From Halomonas alkaliantarctica (GTDB lineage: Bacteria > Pseudomonadota > Gammaproteobacteria > Pseudomonadales > Halomonadaceae): a stretch of 64,000 nt of DNA. Location: positions 1,302,001 to 1,366,000 of the forward strand of contig NZ_CP122961.1 in assembly GCF_029854215.1 (NCBI RefSeq), in the 5' to 3' direction. Under the pieces are notes generated by a model. It searched no databases. It was not told the DNA's origin and saw only the letters and a list, made by a program, of their open reading frames with translations. The position numbers were made by a program, and so were the translations under genes. Below are positions 32,401 through 41,570 of the stretch, piece after piece (within the stretch, counting starts at the first letter, position 1; each line of letters starts with the position of its first letter).

Positions 32401-33864
32401 ATGACCTCTTCTAGGCAACCTCGCACCCAATGGCTAGGCCGCTGGGGATTTATGCTGGCGGCTACCGGCTCTGCCGTTGGGCTGGGCAATATCTGGAAAT
32501 TCCCCTATATCACCGGGGAGTTCGGCGGCGGTGCCTTCGTCCTGGTGTATCTAGCCTGTATCTTTGCCGTGGGTGTGCCGGTCATGATGACCGAGATCGC
32601 CTTTGGGCGGCGTGGCCGCGGCAGCCCGGTAGATGCTATTCGACGCGTGGTCAATGAGTCTGGCCACTCATCGGCATGGTCGTTGATTGGCTGGATGGCC
32701 ATGCTCTGCGGTTTTATGATCCTGTCGTTTTACGTGGTCGTGGCGGGCTGGTCGTTTTCGTATTTATGGAAAATGCTCACCGGCGGTTTGGCAGGCAGCA
32801 GCGTTGATGACATGGCTGCCGTATTTGGGGCCAATAACGCCAATCCGCTGAATCTCGGTGCCTGGAGTACCTTGGTGACGCTGCTCACCATGCTGATTGT
32901 GGGCAAGGGCGTACAGAAGGGGATTGAAAAGAGCGTAAGCTGGATGATGCCGGGCTTGGTCATCATGCTGGTGATCCTGATTGGCTTTGGCATGTTTTCC
33001 GGCGGCTTTGGCGCAGCGGTGAACTTCCTGTTCTCGTTCAACGCGGGCAGCCTCTCTAGCGAGGGCCTGCTGGCGGCGCTTGGCCACGCGTTCTTTACGC
33101 TCTCGCTGGCTTCCGGGGCGATTCTTACCTACGGCAGTTACCTGCCCAAGGGTGCCTCGATTGGCCGCACCACGGTCAGCGTGGCGGTGGCCGATACCGT
33201 TGTGGCGCTGATGGCGGGGCTGGCGATCTTCCCGGTTATTTTCGCCAACGGCACGAACCCCGGTGAAGGCCCAGGGCTGATTTTTATGAGCCTGCCGCTG
33301 GCCTTCCAGGCGATGCCGCTGGGCACGCTGTTTGGCATTCTGTTCTTCCTGATGCTTTCCATGGCGGCGTTGACCTCGGCTATTTCCATGGTCGAAGCCA
33401 CGGTCTCCTGGCTGTGCGATAACAAAGGTATTTCACGCCCGGCAGCCGCTTGGGGTACCGGCATTGTGCTGTGGTTGATCAGCACCCTGGCGATGCTGTC
33501 GTTTAACCTGGGCGCGGATTGGACACTGGCAGGCAAAACCTTTTTCGACTGGCTGGACTACCTGACATCGCGCTGGATGATGCCGCTGGGTGGCCTGGGC
33601 ATGGTGGTGCTGGCGGGGTTTGTATTAAAGAGCGACTCCTTCCGCGAAGAACTCGGGCTTGCGCCGCTACCTTACGCACTATGGATTGCCATGGTGCGCT
33701 ACGTTAGCCCACTCGGCATTGTGGTGGTTTTTGTCGATGCCCTGGGTGTATATCAGGTCTCGTTTGCTGCCCATTGGCCTTGGCTGCTGGCGATTCTGGT
33801 TGCCATGGCGGCGCTTGGCGAAACCCTAAGCCCGCGGCTCCGCCATGTGCTAAAAAAGACGTAA
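32401..33864 (+). CDS. Sodium-dependent neurotransmitter:sodium symporter family transporter
   Basis: A 487-residue NSS (SNF) family protein related to LeuT, MhsT and TnaT. The diagnostic TM1 sequence AATGSAVGLGNIWKFPYITGEFGGGAFVLVYL, with the unwound Na+/substrate region, is complete. About eleven to twelve membrane segments follow. Such transporters take up amino acids with Na+. The short segment 32298-32327 before it holds a 13-base direct repeat (TAGCCCTTAGGAA twice). Confidence 0.94.
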   Translation: MTSSRQPRTQWLGRWGFMLAATGSAVGLGNIWKFPYITGEFGGGAFVLVYLACIFAVGVPVMMTEIAFGRRGRGSPVDAIRRVVNESGHSSAWSLIGWMAMLCGFMILSFYVVVAGWSFSYLWKMLTGGLAGSSVDDMAAVFGANNANPLNLGAWSTLVTLLTMLIVGKGVQKGIEKSVSWMMPGLVIMLVILIGFGMFSGGFGAAVNFLFSFNAGSLSSEGLLAALGHAFFTLSLASGAILTYGSYLPKGASIGRTTVSVAVADTVVALMAGLAIFPVIFANGTNPGEGPGLIFMSLPLAFQAMPLGTLFGILFFLMLSMAALTSAISMVEATVSWLCDNKGISRPAAAWGTGIVLWLISTLAMLSFNLGADWTLAGKTFFDWLDYLTSRWMMPLGGLGMVVLAGFVLKSDSFREELGLAPLPYALWIAMVRYVSPLGIVVVFVDALGVYQVSFAAHWPWLLAILVAMAALGETLSPRLRHVLKKT

Positions 33865-33884
33865 TCCTCTACGGCATCTACCCT

Positions 33885-34994
33885 TTACGGCATCTGTCCC
33901 GATAGCAAACGCCGCTGCTGTGCTTTTATATCCTCATTGCGCAGCGGCGTTTGGCAGGTCGCAAACACCTCGGCTAAGAATTTTTTGCGCGAACCACGGA
34001 AGGTGCCGCTAAGCAGCGCCGCCTGGGTGAGCGTGTGGAGCAGCGTTTTACGTGACTCGCCCGTCAGTGACGCATAGCCCTGTAAAGCAGCGGACCAATC
34101 AACGTCAATCGTCTGGGGTTTTTCAGGCAGGCTATCCAGCAGGCGAGCCAACAACAGCACCAGGTTCGGGTGTGGGTGTTGATTGCGCATAATAAGCTCG
34201 CCCACCCCCTTGGCTACCAAGCGTCGAGTGCGTTCGTCGCTGTCAGCCAGCGTTTCCATTAAATGTTTCACCAGAGCAGGGCCACGCGCCTGTAAGTAGG
34301 CTTCTTGAATAATGCGCGCGGCAATCCAAGCGTTCCACACGGCATATAGCGGCCCGGTTAATACAGGTAGAAAACCGCGTAGTGTCAATCGGCCCAATAA
34401 ACGGCGCAGCAGCAGACGCAACAAAAAGCTGCTCAAGCTGATTTTTAATCGGTAAATCAGTGATCTAAAGGTTAGCTTCCAGCCGTGCAGATAGGCGTGT
34501 GGATCTACGCCATAAATGAGGCTACCGGGGCTGGGGTACTCCAAGGCCGCACGGGAAATGCCGTGAACGGTTAACTGAATATCGGGCTCCAGAGTATCCG
34601 TTTGGCCATAACGTAATCCCGCTAAGCGCGTTATCGTCGCTACGCCGCGAAGCGCATTCCAGTATAAAAACCCAATTTCCAGCGCGGTAACGGCACCTGC
34701 GAAGGCCAGATAGGACGCCCAGTAGGGGAGTTGTTCCCGCAGGCTCATGGCTGCCCAGTGGCCAGTGGCAAATTCACGCATAAACCACTCGGCGCCACCA
34801 ATCAGCGTGCCGGAAATCATGCCAGCAAGCGCTGCCCAGACAATGATCCAGCGCCGTGCCCGCTTCAGGGCATAGGGGGCGGGGGAATCAAGTGCTGGCT
34901 GGCGGCGTAAATAGCGATGTACATAGCGGCTAGCCCAGCGTTGCGCTAAGCCAGGGGCCGGAGCGTACTCTTTATCTGGCCGAGAGAGGGGCAT
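33885..34994 (-). CDS. Conserved membrane protein of unknown function
   Basis: A 369-residue protein. Two clear membrane segments lie near residues 48-70 (WIIVWAALAGMISGTLIGGAEW) and 90-112 (YWASYLAFAGAVTALEIGFLY), and a further hydrophobic region around 210-235. The C-terminal 130 residues look helical and soluble, possibly HEAT-like (LVKHLMETLADSDERTRRLVAKGVGELIM). No family is recognised with certainty. It lies convergent to the sodium symporter gene and downstream of umuC on the same strand, separated by about 40 bases. Confidence 0.75.
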   Translation of the reverse strand: MPLSRPDKEYAPAPGLAQRWASRYVHRYLRRQPALDSPAPYALKRARRWIIVWAALAGMISGTLIGGAEWFMREFATGHWAAMSLREQLPYWASYLAFAGAVTALEIGFLYWNALRGVATITRLAGLRYGQTDTLEPDIQLTVHGISRAALEYPSPGSLIYGVDPHAYLHGWKLTFRSLIYRLKISLSSFLLRLLLRRLLGRLTLRGFLPVLTGPLYAVWNAWIAARIIQEAYLQARGPALVKHLMETLADSDERTRRLVAKGVGELIMRNQHPHPNLVLLLARLLDSLPEKPQTIDVDWSAALQGYASLTGESRKTLLHTLTQAALLSGTFRGSRKKFLAEVFATCQTPLRNEDIKAQQRRLLSGQMP

Positions 34995-35036
34995 GAGAAC
35001 CGCATTTCCTACGCATTTGGTCGCTTAGGGTAGCGG

Positions 35037-36338
35037 TTACGTCCGTGAAGTACACGCATCAATAGCGCCGGGGTGAGTGCCTGCCTTCATTAATTCATCC
35101 CAGCGCGTGGTATAGCGGTCTGAACGGTGGGCGCAGCGTAACTGCCAGGCGGCGGGGGCGTTGGTCATGCCAAAGCTAATAGTGCCTTGTCCCATCTGCT
35201 GGTTGATCTGGTCCACCGTGGCCATCAAAAACGGGTGACGATCCCGGGTGGGTGGATTGATTAGCGAAAGCTGGTGCTGCTCGGCGTCCACCAAATCCAT
35301 CAGCATCACCCCGGCTTTCATAAACTGGTAGCGAGGGCGGTGAATCTGCTCAAGCCCTTGACGAACGGCATCAAGGATCACCCGGGTGTCGTCGCTGGGC
35401 GAGGGCAGGGCGATCACTGCGTTGGGGAAGTACTGCTTCTGGTCGCGCCGGTGGCGGTTGGTATTGAGAAATACCATGACCGCCCGGGCCATGCTCTGCT
35501 GTTCGCGCAGTTTTTCCGCACTACGCTGCGCGTGGCGACGCAGCGCATTATGCACTTCGGCAAAAACGCCGGTGGGCTGACCGAAAGAACGCGACGTCAT
35601 GATACGCTGGCGCGGCTGATCCAGCGCGTTCATCTCCATGCAGGGCGTGCCACGCAGCTCGAGCGCGGTACGCGCCAGCACCACCGAGAAACGCTTGCGC
35701 AGCTGCTTTTCATCGCTTTCCCGCAGGTCCCAGGCGGTGTTAACGCCGCCAATGGCCAAACGCTCCGCTAGGCGTCGGCCGACGCCCCACACACTGCCCA
35801 CTGGAGTACGTTTTAGCAGCGCCTCCGTGGTGTGATCCTGCCCATTAAGCAAGCAAACGCCTTGGTAGTGAGGGTCCTGCTTGGCAAGGTGATTGGCCAG
35901 TTTGGCAAGCGTATGGGTTGGGGCAAGCCCCACGCACACCGGTAATCCCAAATGCCGGCGAATACGCTGACGTAGCTTCCGCCCCAATGCCTCAGACTGG
36001 TCGTTGGTGAAACCGTCTAAATAGACGAACATTTCATCTATGGAGTAGGGGGCAATCTCTGGACAGGCATCGCGCAGCAGTTGAGCCAGGCGCGCCGACA
36101 TGTCGCCATAAAGCTCATAGTTAGACGACAGCAGATGGATCTCGCCGCGCTGGCGCAACCCTTCAAGCTTGAAGGCGGGCGTACCCATAGGGATATCGAG
36201 CGCTTTCAACTCTGCAGAGCGGGCGATCACGCAACCGTCGTTGTTGGACATCACCCCAACGGGCCTGCCTTCAAGCCTGGGCCGAAAAACGCGTTCGCAA
36301 CTGACATAAAAGTTGTTTGCATCCACCAGACCAATCAT
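35037..36338 (-). CDS. umuC: DNA polymerase V catalytic subunit UmuC
   Basis: A 433-residue Y-family translesion polymerase. The start MIGLVDANNFYVSCERVFRPRLEGRPVGVMSNNDGCVIARS carries the first catalytic Asp and steric region. The second acidic motif is YSIDEMF. The little-finger domain includes RSFGQPTG. It follows umuD by 13 bases with GGTGGGG before the ATG, so both are made from the SOS promoter upstream of umuD. A longer in-frame start inside umuD is unlikely. Confidence 0.95.
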   Translation of the reverse strand: MIGLVDANNFYVSCERVFRPRLEGRPVGVMSNNDGCVIARSAELKALDIPMGTPAFKLEGLRQRGEIHLLSSNYELYGDMSARLAQLLRDACPEIAPYSIDEMFVYLDGFTNDQSEALGRKLRQRIRRHLGLPVCVGLAPTHTLAKLANHLAKQDPHYQGVCLLNGQDHTTEALLKRTPVGSVWGVGRRLAERLAIGGVNTAWDLRESDEKQLRKRFSVVLARTALELRGTPCMEMNALDQPRQRIMTSRSFGQPTGVFAEVHNALRRHAQRSAEKLREQQSMARAVMVFLNTNRHRRDQKQYFPNAVIALPSPSDDTRVILDAVRQGLEQIHRPRYQFMKAGVMLMDLVDAEQHQLSLINPPTRDRHPFLMATVDQINQQMGQGTISFGMTNAPAAWQLRCAHRSDRYTTRWDELMKAGTHPGAIDACTSRT

Positions 36339-36351
36339 CGCCCCCACCTGT

Positions 36352-36804
36352 TTAACGTAAATACTCGTGCACCACCGCGCGCACCACGCCCCAGAGCTGA
36401 CAGTCGGAGCCTTCAAGCGGTAGCGGCGGGTAGGCTGGGTGAGCGGAGCAAAGGTGCGGTGACTCTTTATAAAGCGAGTAGCGTTTAATCAGCACCTCGC
36501 CCTCCAGCATTGCCACCAACATATGACCCAAGCGGGGCTTGATACCGCGATCAACGATCAGTAAGTCGCCATCGAAAATCCCCCAGCCTTCCATGCTGTC
36601 GCCCGTCGCGGTGACATAAAACGTCTCGGTGGGGTTTTTAACCAGCCGTGTATTAAGGTCTAGCGTGCGCGGCTCGTAATCCTGCGCAGGCGAAGGAAAG
36701 CCGCTAAAACCAGCGCGGCCCGTAACGGTTAAATAAGGCAGCGGCTGGGAGCTTAACGGCAAGGCTGGAATAAAGTGAACTGACTGCCCCGGCATCGTCG
36801 GCAT
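36352..36804 (-). CDS. umuD: DNA polymerase V accessory subunit UmuD
   Basis: A 150-residue LexA-like self-cleaving protein. The cleavage region GFSGFPSPAQDY places the cut at Ser34-Gly35, where E. coli UmuD has Cys-Gly. The catalytic dyad is Ser about 70 (ATGDSMEG) and Lys about 107 (VLIKRY), exactly offset from the E. coli enzyme. The shortened product UmuD' activates UmuC. A second ATG three codons in is an alternative start. A near-perfect LexA box lies 16 bases upstream. Confidence 0.94.
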   Translation of the reverse strand: MPTMPGQSVHFIPALPLSSQPLPYLTVTGRAGFSGFPSPAQDYEPRTLDLNTRLVKNPTETFYVTATGDSMEGWGIFDGDLLIVDRGIKPRLGHMLVAMLEGEVLIKRYSLYKESPHLCSAHPAYPPLPLEGSDCQLWGVVRAVVHEYLR

Positions 36805-36819
36805 CCTGATTTTTAAATA

Positions 36820-36835
36820 TTGTATAAATATACAG
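36820..36835 (-). promoter_or_regulatory. LexA (SOS) box of umuDC
   Basis: On the minus strand, CTGTATATTTATACAA preceded by TA. It matches the gammaproteobacterial CTG-N10-CAG operator except for the final base. It lies directly upstream of umuD. Confidence 0.88.
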
Positions 36836-36879
36836 TATTTTGTCGCAGGAAAGAAAATGCAAATTGATGGGAAACCCCG

Positions 36880-36907
36880 AGATCGCCACGCTTCGCTCGC
36901 GATGACA
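36880..36907. repeat. REP-like palindromic unit
   Basis: Minus strand GTCATCGCGAGCGAAGCGTG continuing GCGATCTC, in which ATCGC pairs with GCGAT. This is the familiar GTCATTGCGAGCGAAGCG type of dispersed repeat found in many proteobacterial genomes. One copy is in this window. Confidence 0.6.
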
Positions 36908-36944
36908 CTTCATTAGTCAGTACATGAATCACACTCATGCACGA

Positions 36945-36976
36945 CCTGACGCGGATGCGATGAAAGTCGCGTCAGG
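36945..36976. terminator. Perfect hairpin between umuD and glyA
   Basis: CCTGACGCG and CGCGTCAGG form a nine-pair perfect stem with a 14-base loop, about 65 bases before the glyA start. There is no T run, so it may be a regulatory hairpin in the glyA leader or an operator rather than a terminator. Confidence 0.4.
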
Positions 36977-37040
36977 CTGCGTTATGATAGCGCCCTCGCT
37001 TCTCCCATGATGACCCTTTCTCGTTACGAGGTTCCCGCCG

Positions 37041-38306
37041 ATGTTCAGCCGCGATATGACAATTGCCGGATTCGATGATGTGCTGTTTGATGCCATGCAG
37101 AAAGAAGTGGAGCGCCAAGAAGCCCACATCGAACTGATCGCTTCCGAAAACTACGCCAGCCCCCGCGTACTCGAAGCCCAGGGCAGCCAGCTGACCAATA
37201 AATACGCCGAAGGCTACCCCGGTAAGCGCTACTACGGCGGCTGTGAGTTCGTCGATATCGCTGAAAACCTGGCCATTGATTACGCCAAAGAGCTGTTCGG
37301 CGCTACCTACGTAAACGTACAGCCGCACTCCGGCTCGCAGGCCAACAGCGCCGTGTTCCAAGCGCTCGTTAAGCCCGGCGATACCATTTTAGGCATGAGC
37401 CTGGATGCCGGTGGCCACCTGACCCACGGCGCCAAGCCGAGCTTTTCGGGCAAGCACTACAACGCCATTCAGTACGGCTTGGATGATCAAGAGCTGATCG
37501 ATTACGACCAAGTGGCCCAGCTTGCTCGCGAGCACAAGCCCAAAATGATCATTGCCGGTTTCTCAGCCTATTCACAAATTGTCGATTGGGCCAAGTTCCG
37601 CGAGATCGCTGACGAAGTAGGCGCTTACTTGCTGGTCGATATGGCCCACGTCTCTGGATTGGTAGCTGCAGGTGTTTATCCCAGCCCGCTGCCTCATGCC
37701 CACGTGGTCACCTCCACCACCCACAAAACCCTACGCGGCCCACGCAGTGGCGTGATTCTTTCTGCTGAAAACGACGCGGATATCGAGAAGAAGCTGCAGT
37801 CAGCGGTTTTCCCCGGCGGCCAGGGCGGCCCCTTGATGCACGTGATCGCAGCCAAAGCGGTGTGCTTCAAAGAAGCCATGTCGCCAGAGTTCAAAACCTA
37901 CCAGCAGCAGGTGGTTAAAAACGCCAAGGCAATGGCCAACGTGTTTATCGACCGTGGCTACGACATCGTCTCTGGCGGCACCGAGGACCACCTCTTCTTG
38001 CTTTCGCTGATCAAGCAGGGCGTAACGGGTAAAGATGCCGATGCCGCTTTGGGTCGTGCCCACATCACCGTGAACAAAAACGCCGTTCCTAACGACCCGC
38101 AAAGCCCGTTCGTAACTTCTGGCCTGCGTATTGGCACCCCTGCGGTGACCACGCGTGGTTTTGGTGAAGAAGAGTGTAGCCAGCTAGCTGGCTGGATCTG
38201 CGACATTCTCGATGTACTGGCCAAAGGCGAAGACACCAGCGCCATCGAAGCGAAGGTGCTGGATAAAGTGGCTGAGGTTTGTAAGCGTCTGCCGGTTTAT
38301 AAATAA
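37041..38306 (+). CDS. glyA: Serine hydroxymethyltransferase
   Basis: A 421-residue PLP enzyme interconverting serine and glycine with tetrahydrofolate. The PLP lysine lies in [15 protein letters not shown]. The sequence includes the conserved N-terminal [11 protein letters not shown], the [18 protein letters not shown] stretch and [11 protein letters not shown]. Length and order are standard. GAGG lies about 12 bases before the ATG. A hairpin terminator follows at 38360. Confidence 0.98.
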   Translation: MFSRDMTIAGFDDVLFDAMQKEVERQEAHIELIASENYASPRVLEAQGSQLTNKYAEGYPGKRYYGGCEFVDIAENLAIDYAKELFGATYVNVQPHSGSQANSAVFQALVKPGDTILGMSLDAGGHLTHGAKPSFSGKHYNAIQYGLDDQELIDYDQVAQLAREHKPKMIIAGFSAYSQIVDWAKFREIADEVGAYLLVDMAHVSGLVAAGVYPSPLPHAHVVTSTTHKTLRGPRSGVILSAENDADIEKKLQSAVFPGGQGGPLMHVIAAKAVCFKEAMSPEFKTYQQQVVKNAKAMANVFIDRGYDIVSGGTEDHLFLLSLIKQGVTGKDADAALGRAHITVNKNAVPNDPQSPFVTSGLRIGTPAVTTRGFGEEECSQLAGWICDILDVLAKGEDTSAIEAKVLDKVAEVCKRLPVYK

Positions 38307-38359
38307 GCGACGAACGATGTAAGCGAAGCACGATGTAAATGCTTAACCTAGCGTTCTTG

Positions 38360-38394
38360 AAAGCCATCGAAAGATTAACATTTTCGGTGGCTTT
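38360..38394 (+). terminator. Terminator after glyA
   Basis: AAAGCCATCGAAA pairs with TTTCGGTGGCTTT around a short loop (one mismatch and wobble), about 55 bases after glyA. The T run is short. Confidence 0.7.
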
Positions 38395-38444
38395 GTCCGT
38401 TATGGCTTCTGCAATGCGCAATGGGAACTTCCACTGACCGGGAG

Positions 38445-38912
38445 CGGTTTAAGAAGGTAAGAAGGGGAAGGGCGCGGCCCCAGCATTTTGGATCGGTGAG
38501 CTGTGCAAGCTGACCTTTGAATGGTCCTTCGTTGGCTTGCCCGGCATCGTCAACTTAGAAATATACCTCTTTTGATGCTTCATCCTGAACGCTATGTTGG
38601 CGCAATGTCTCCACGAGGTGAGTGGGGATGGTAGCAGGTTGGTCGCCAAAGGCCACTAGGCTCAATGCACCCCGCGTAGAACGAATTGGCCGCCAGTTGC
38701 TGACCACTTGGTCAAGCTCAATAAATAAGTAATGATGGAAAAGCGTTTCGGTGAGCCACACCAGCTTGCTTGCGACATTGCCAACACTGGGGGGAAACAT
38801 GATAGTGCTGGTTTCCCAACTGCCCCGCCGCGCGGAAAGACTCGCCCCCCTTACGCTGAATAAGTTACCATTGCGCGCACTCTGTGCTGGTTTGGCTATA
38901 GTAAAGGCTCAT
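38445..38912 (-). pseudogene. rfaH: Decayed rfaH-like (NusG paralogue) gene
   Basis: Read on the minus strand from an ATG at 38912 with AAGGAGTGAC before it. The first part ends QW followed by a stop where RfaH has WY, then continues LIQRKGGESFRAAGQLGNQHYHV. After a frameshift comes KLVWLTETLFHHYLFIELDQ, then RSTRGALSLVAFGDQPATIP. After a further stop comes the KOW-domain remnant NEGPFKGQLAQLTDP. The order is that of full RfaH (NGN domain then KOW domain), but at least two stops and a frameshift break it. RfaH recruits to ops sites and suppresses termination in long surface-polysaccharide operons; an ops site lies only 180 bases away. Confidence 0.88.
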
Positions 38913-39089
38913 GTCACTCCTTGCGGTAGGATGAGTTAACCCAGGAGGTTGTCTAAACTCAGAGTCAGCGTACATTGTAACAAAATCGTAGTGATCGAGT
39001 GCAGCAAATGACGTACTAGAGCGCGCCGTTGGCACACCAAATGCTGCTACATAAGGCTAGGGCAAGGGAAACGTCCGGAACAATCCCTG

Positions 39090-39101
39090 GGCGGTAGCGT
39101 G
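39090..39101 (+). promoter_or_regulatory. ops element (RfaH recruitment site)
   Basis: GGCGGTAGCGTG is an exact match to the E. coli ops consensus and reads in the direction of the polysaccharide genes. It lies between the decayed rfaH-like gene and the decayed permease, about 1.1 kb before the first intact polysaccharide gene. The rest of a JUMPStart sequence is not clearly preserved. Confidence 0.85.
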
Positions 39102-39142
39102 GCTGAATATTTTTTAGATGGCTAAGTTTGAAAACGGAGCCC

Positions 39143-39780
39143 ATGACTATCGAAGTCTCGGCGATAATTACTCTCTTGGTGATGGTTGTCACCTTAGCTG
39201 CACTTCGCGATAACCGGCATTGCCCTGATGCGATTTTAGGCTGCCTGCCTGGTCATCAGCCCCCTGCCAAGCGTGGAGTGATTACCTTTGCCACGCTTTA
39301 CGTGGTAGCGGTTGGGCTGTACGAAATCGGGGCGATTCAATGGCTGGCCCACCGCCTGTACGGTCAAACCACACGGCTAAGCCAAGCCCAGCCCCAGCTA
39401 CACGTGTAACTGCTTGCTGCCGGGCTTAGCGCCTTTATGAACACCACCACCAACGTAGTCGCCATGTTCATACCCGCAATACAGGAACGGGCTGTACGTT
39501 AAAACTTCCCCCGGGCAAGCTGCTACTGCCGTTGAGCTATGCGGTGATCATCGGTGGCACCTGCACGCTGATTGGCACCAGTACCAACTTGGTGTTGGAT
39601 GGCCTGCTATAAAACCGAGCGCTGCGTCAGCCTCTCGGTGTTTGCACTGGTTTGGGTAGGTGTGCATTTTAAGCCTTATGCGCGGACCTGACTAAGCACG
39701 AACGCTTAAGTATGGGGGTTCGATTCAACCGTGTTCGGTAGCGGAAGGCCAAGCTGATTTATACCCGTGCTTGACCCCCT
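39143..39780 (+). pseudogene. Decayed SLC13/DASS-type permease
   Basis: The first part (MTIEVSAIITLLVMVVTLAAL, then GVITFATLYVVAVGLYEIGAIQWLAHRLYG) matches the start of SLC13-type permeases, but with a deletion after DAILG. Past a stop at 39409, other frames give [20 protein letters not shown], which corresponds to the family's SAFLNNTPVVAMFIPV region. A later frame gives [19 protein letters not shown], the second conserved signature. At least two frameshifts and stops separate these. TrkA-C domains expected downstream are not seen. Confidence 0.85.
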
Positions 39781-40232
39781 GTGAATGGGATATCGCTGCC
39801 GCCCAGCCCGTGGTCACAGCCGCAGATGGAGAAGTCAACGCACTCCCCTGGAGCCACTAAGCTGTAATTAGCAGGAAAGCGTGCTCAACCCATATTTTAT
39901 TGTACTTGTACAGCGCGATAGCCGCTGGGAAGACGCGCTAAAAAAGCGATAGACCTTGTAAGAGCCAGACTTGACGGTCGATCAGACTATCTACATGCAT
40001 CCACCTACTGCAGCACTGGGCTTAGTGCTTGGTCACTAATCATCGTCATTAGTTATATTCATGATGCGATAAGTCTACAATTTTGCCGTGTTTGATCTGT
40101 AATGTATAAATTAAATACAATACAAAACATACGCATGCATAGAGATATAAGAATTCAGCTAAAACTTTGGTTTGACGTGATTTAAGCGATTATGTAAAGC
40201 ATTTATATATCTTGAGTTTAAAGGAAAAATAT
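39781..40232. other. Degenerate DNA and AT-rich leader of the polysaccharide locus
   Basis: No intact gene. Short protein-like stretches up to about 40050 suggest more decayed coding DNA. After about 40050 composition switches abruptly to AT-rich, marking the edge of the acquired polysaccharide cluster. A promoter probably lies in 40100-40200 (TTGACG at 40172 is a possible -35), but no good -10 partner is at standard spacing. Confidence 0.5.
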
Positions 40233-41543
40233 ATGAGTCATAAGAAAAAATTAATTAATCTTTTTGTTAACAAAAAAGCGCATATAGGTGTGGTAGGGCT
40301 AGGTTATGTTGGTTTGCCTTTAATGTTGCGATATAACGAGGTGGGCTTTAAGGTTGTTGGTATTGATATAGATGGGGAAAAAGTTGATGCATTAAGCTCT
40401 GGAGAGAGTTATATAGGCCACATATCTGAAGAAAAAATAAAAAAAGCTTGCGCTACAGGGTTTGAAGCTACAACAGATTTTAGTCGAGTTTCAGAGTTAG
40501 ATGCTATTATATTATGTGTGCCGACACCTCTTAATAAATACAGAGAACCAGATATTAGTTATGTCATTGATACCGTGGAAGCATTGTTGCCATATTTGAG
40601 AAAAGGTCAAGTTGTTTCGCTTGAGAGCACAACTTATCCTGGTACAACTGAAGAAGAATTACTACCAAGAATACAAGGGAAAGGGCTTGAAGTTGGTGAG
40701 GATATATTTCTTGTATATTCTCCTGAACGTGAGGACCCAGGTAATCCTGATTATGAAACACGGACTATCCCTAAAATAGTGGGTGGCCAGACTGTCAGTT
40801 GTAAGGAAGTTGGTGTTGCCCTATATGAGCAAGCAGTTGATAAGGTTGTGGCTCTAAGTTCAGCCAAAGCAGCAGAAATGACCAAGCTTTTAGAAAATAT
40901 ACATCGCGCAGTAAATATTGGCCTGGTAAATGAAATGAAGATTGTGGCTGATAAAATGGGCATTGATATTTTCGAAGTTGTAGATGCAGCTGCAACTAAA
41001 CCTTTTGGGTTTACTCCCTATTATCCAGGCCCAGGGTTGGGAGGGCATTGTATACCGATCGACCCTTTTTACTTGACTTGGAAAGCGCGGGAATATGACG
41101 TCCACACTCGTTTTATAGAGCTTTCAGGTGAAGTTAATCGTGCTATGCCATATTATGTGGTCGATAAGCTCGTTGGAGGAATGAATGATGTGGGTAAACC
41201 ATTAAAAGGTAGCCATATACTTGTGCTAGGAATTGCATACAAGAAAAATGTAGGAGACGTTCGTGAGTCTCCTTCGGTTGCAATTATGGAATTAATAAGA
41301 AATAAAAAAGCAAATGTCGCTTACTCTGATCCTTATTTTCCAGCTTTTCCTAAGATGAGAAATCATTTTTTTGACTTAACCAGTGATCCACTAACAAAGG
41401 AAAGTTTGAAAAAATTTGATGCAATAGTATTGGCTACAGATCATGATTCTTTTGATTTGAAGTTCTTGCAGGAAAACGCAAAATTAATTATTGATGCTAG
41501 AGGTAAATATAGAAATAACGAGCCAAATGTAATCAGGGCGTAG
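40233..41543 (+). CDS. UDP-N-acetylglucosamine 6-dehydrogenase-like (WbpA family)
   Basis: A 436-residue nucleotide-sugar dehydrogenase. It has an N-terminal [15 protein letters not shown]-binding motif, [27 protein letters not shown], and catalytic Cys in [16 protein letters not shown]. The match is to the WbpA/TviB-type enzymes that oxidise UDP-GlcNAc to UDP-GlcNAcA rather than to UDP-glucose dehydrogenase. The ATG at 40233 is preferred over an upstream TTG because AAAGGAAA precedes it. First intact gene of the polysaccharide operon. It gives an acidic sugar for the repeat unit. Confidence 0.88.
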   Translation: MSHKKKLINLFVNKKAHIGVVGLGYVGLPLMLRYNEVGFKVVGIDIDGEKVDALSSGESYIGHISEEKIKKACATGFEATTDFSRVSELDAIILCVPTPLNKYREPDISYVIDTVEALLPYLRKGQVVSLESTTYPGTTEEELLPRIQGKGLEVGEDIFLVYSPEREDPGNPDYETRTIPKIVGGQTVSCKEVGVALYEQAVDKVVALSSAKAAEMTKLLENIHRAVNIGLVNEMKIVADKMGIDIFEVVDAAATKPFGFTPYYPGPGLGGHCIPIDPFYLTWKAREYDVHTRFIELSGEVNRAMPYYVVDKLVGGMNDVGKPLKGSHILVLGIAYKKNVGDVRESPSVAIMELIRNKKANVAYSDPYFPAFPKMRNHFFDLTSDPLTKESLKKFDAIVLATDHDSFDLKFLQENAKLIIDARGKYRNNEPNVIRA

Positions 41544-41570
41544 TATTTTTTAATTACTTGAAATTATATT

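Noticed and set aside
40172-40200. Promoter for the polysaccharide operon at TTGACG
   Set aside because: No acceptable -10 hexamer at 16-18 base spacing; recorded only as a possibility.
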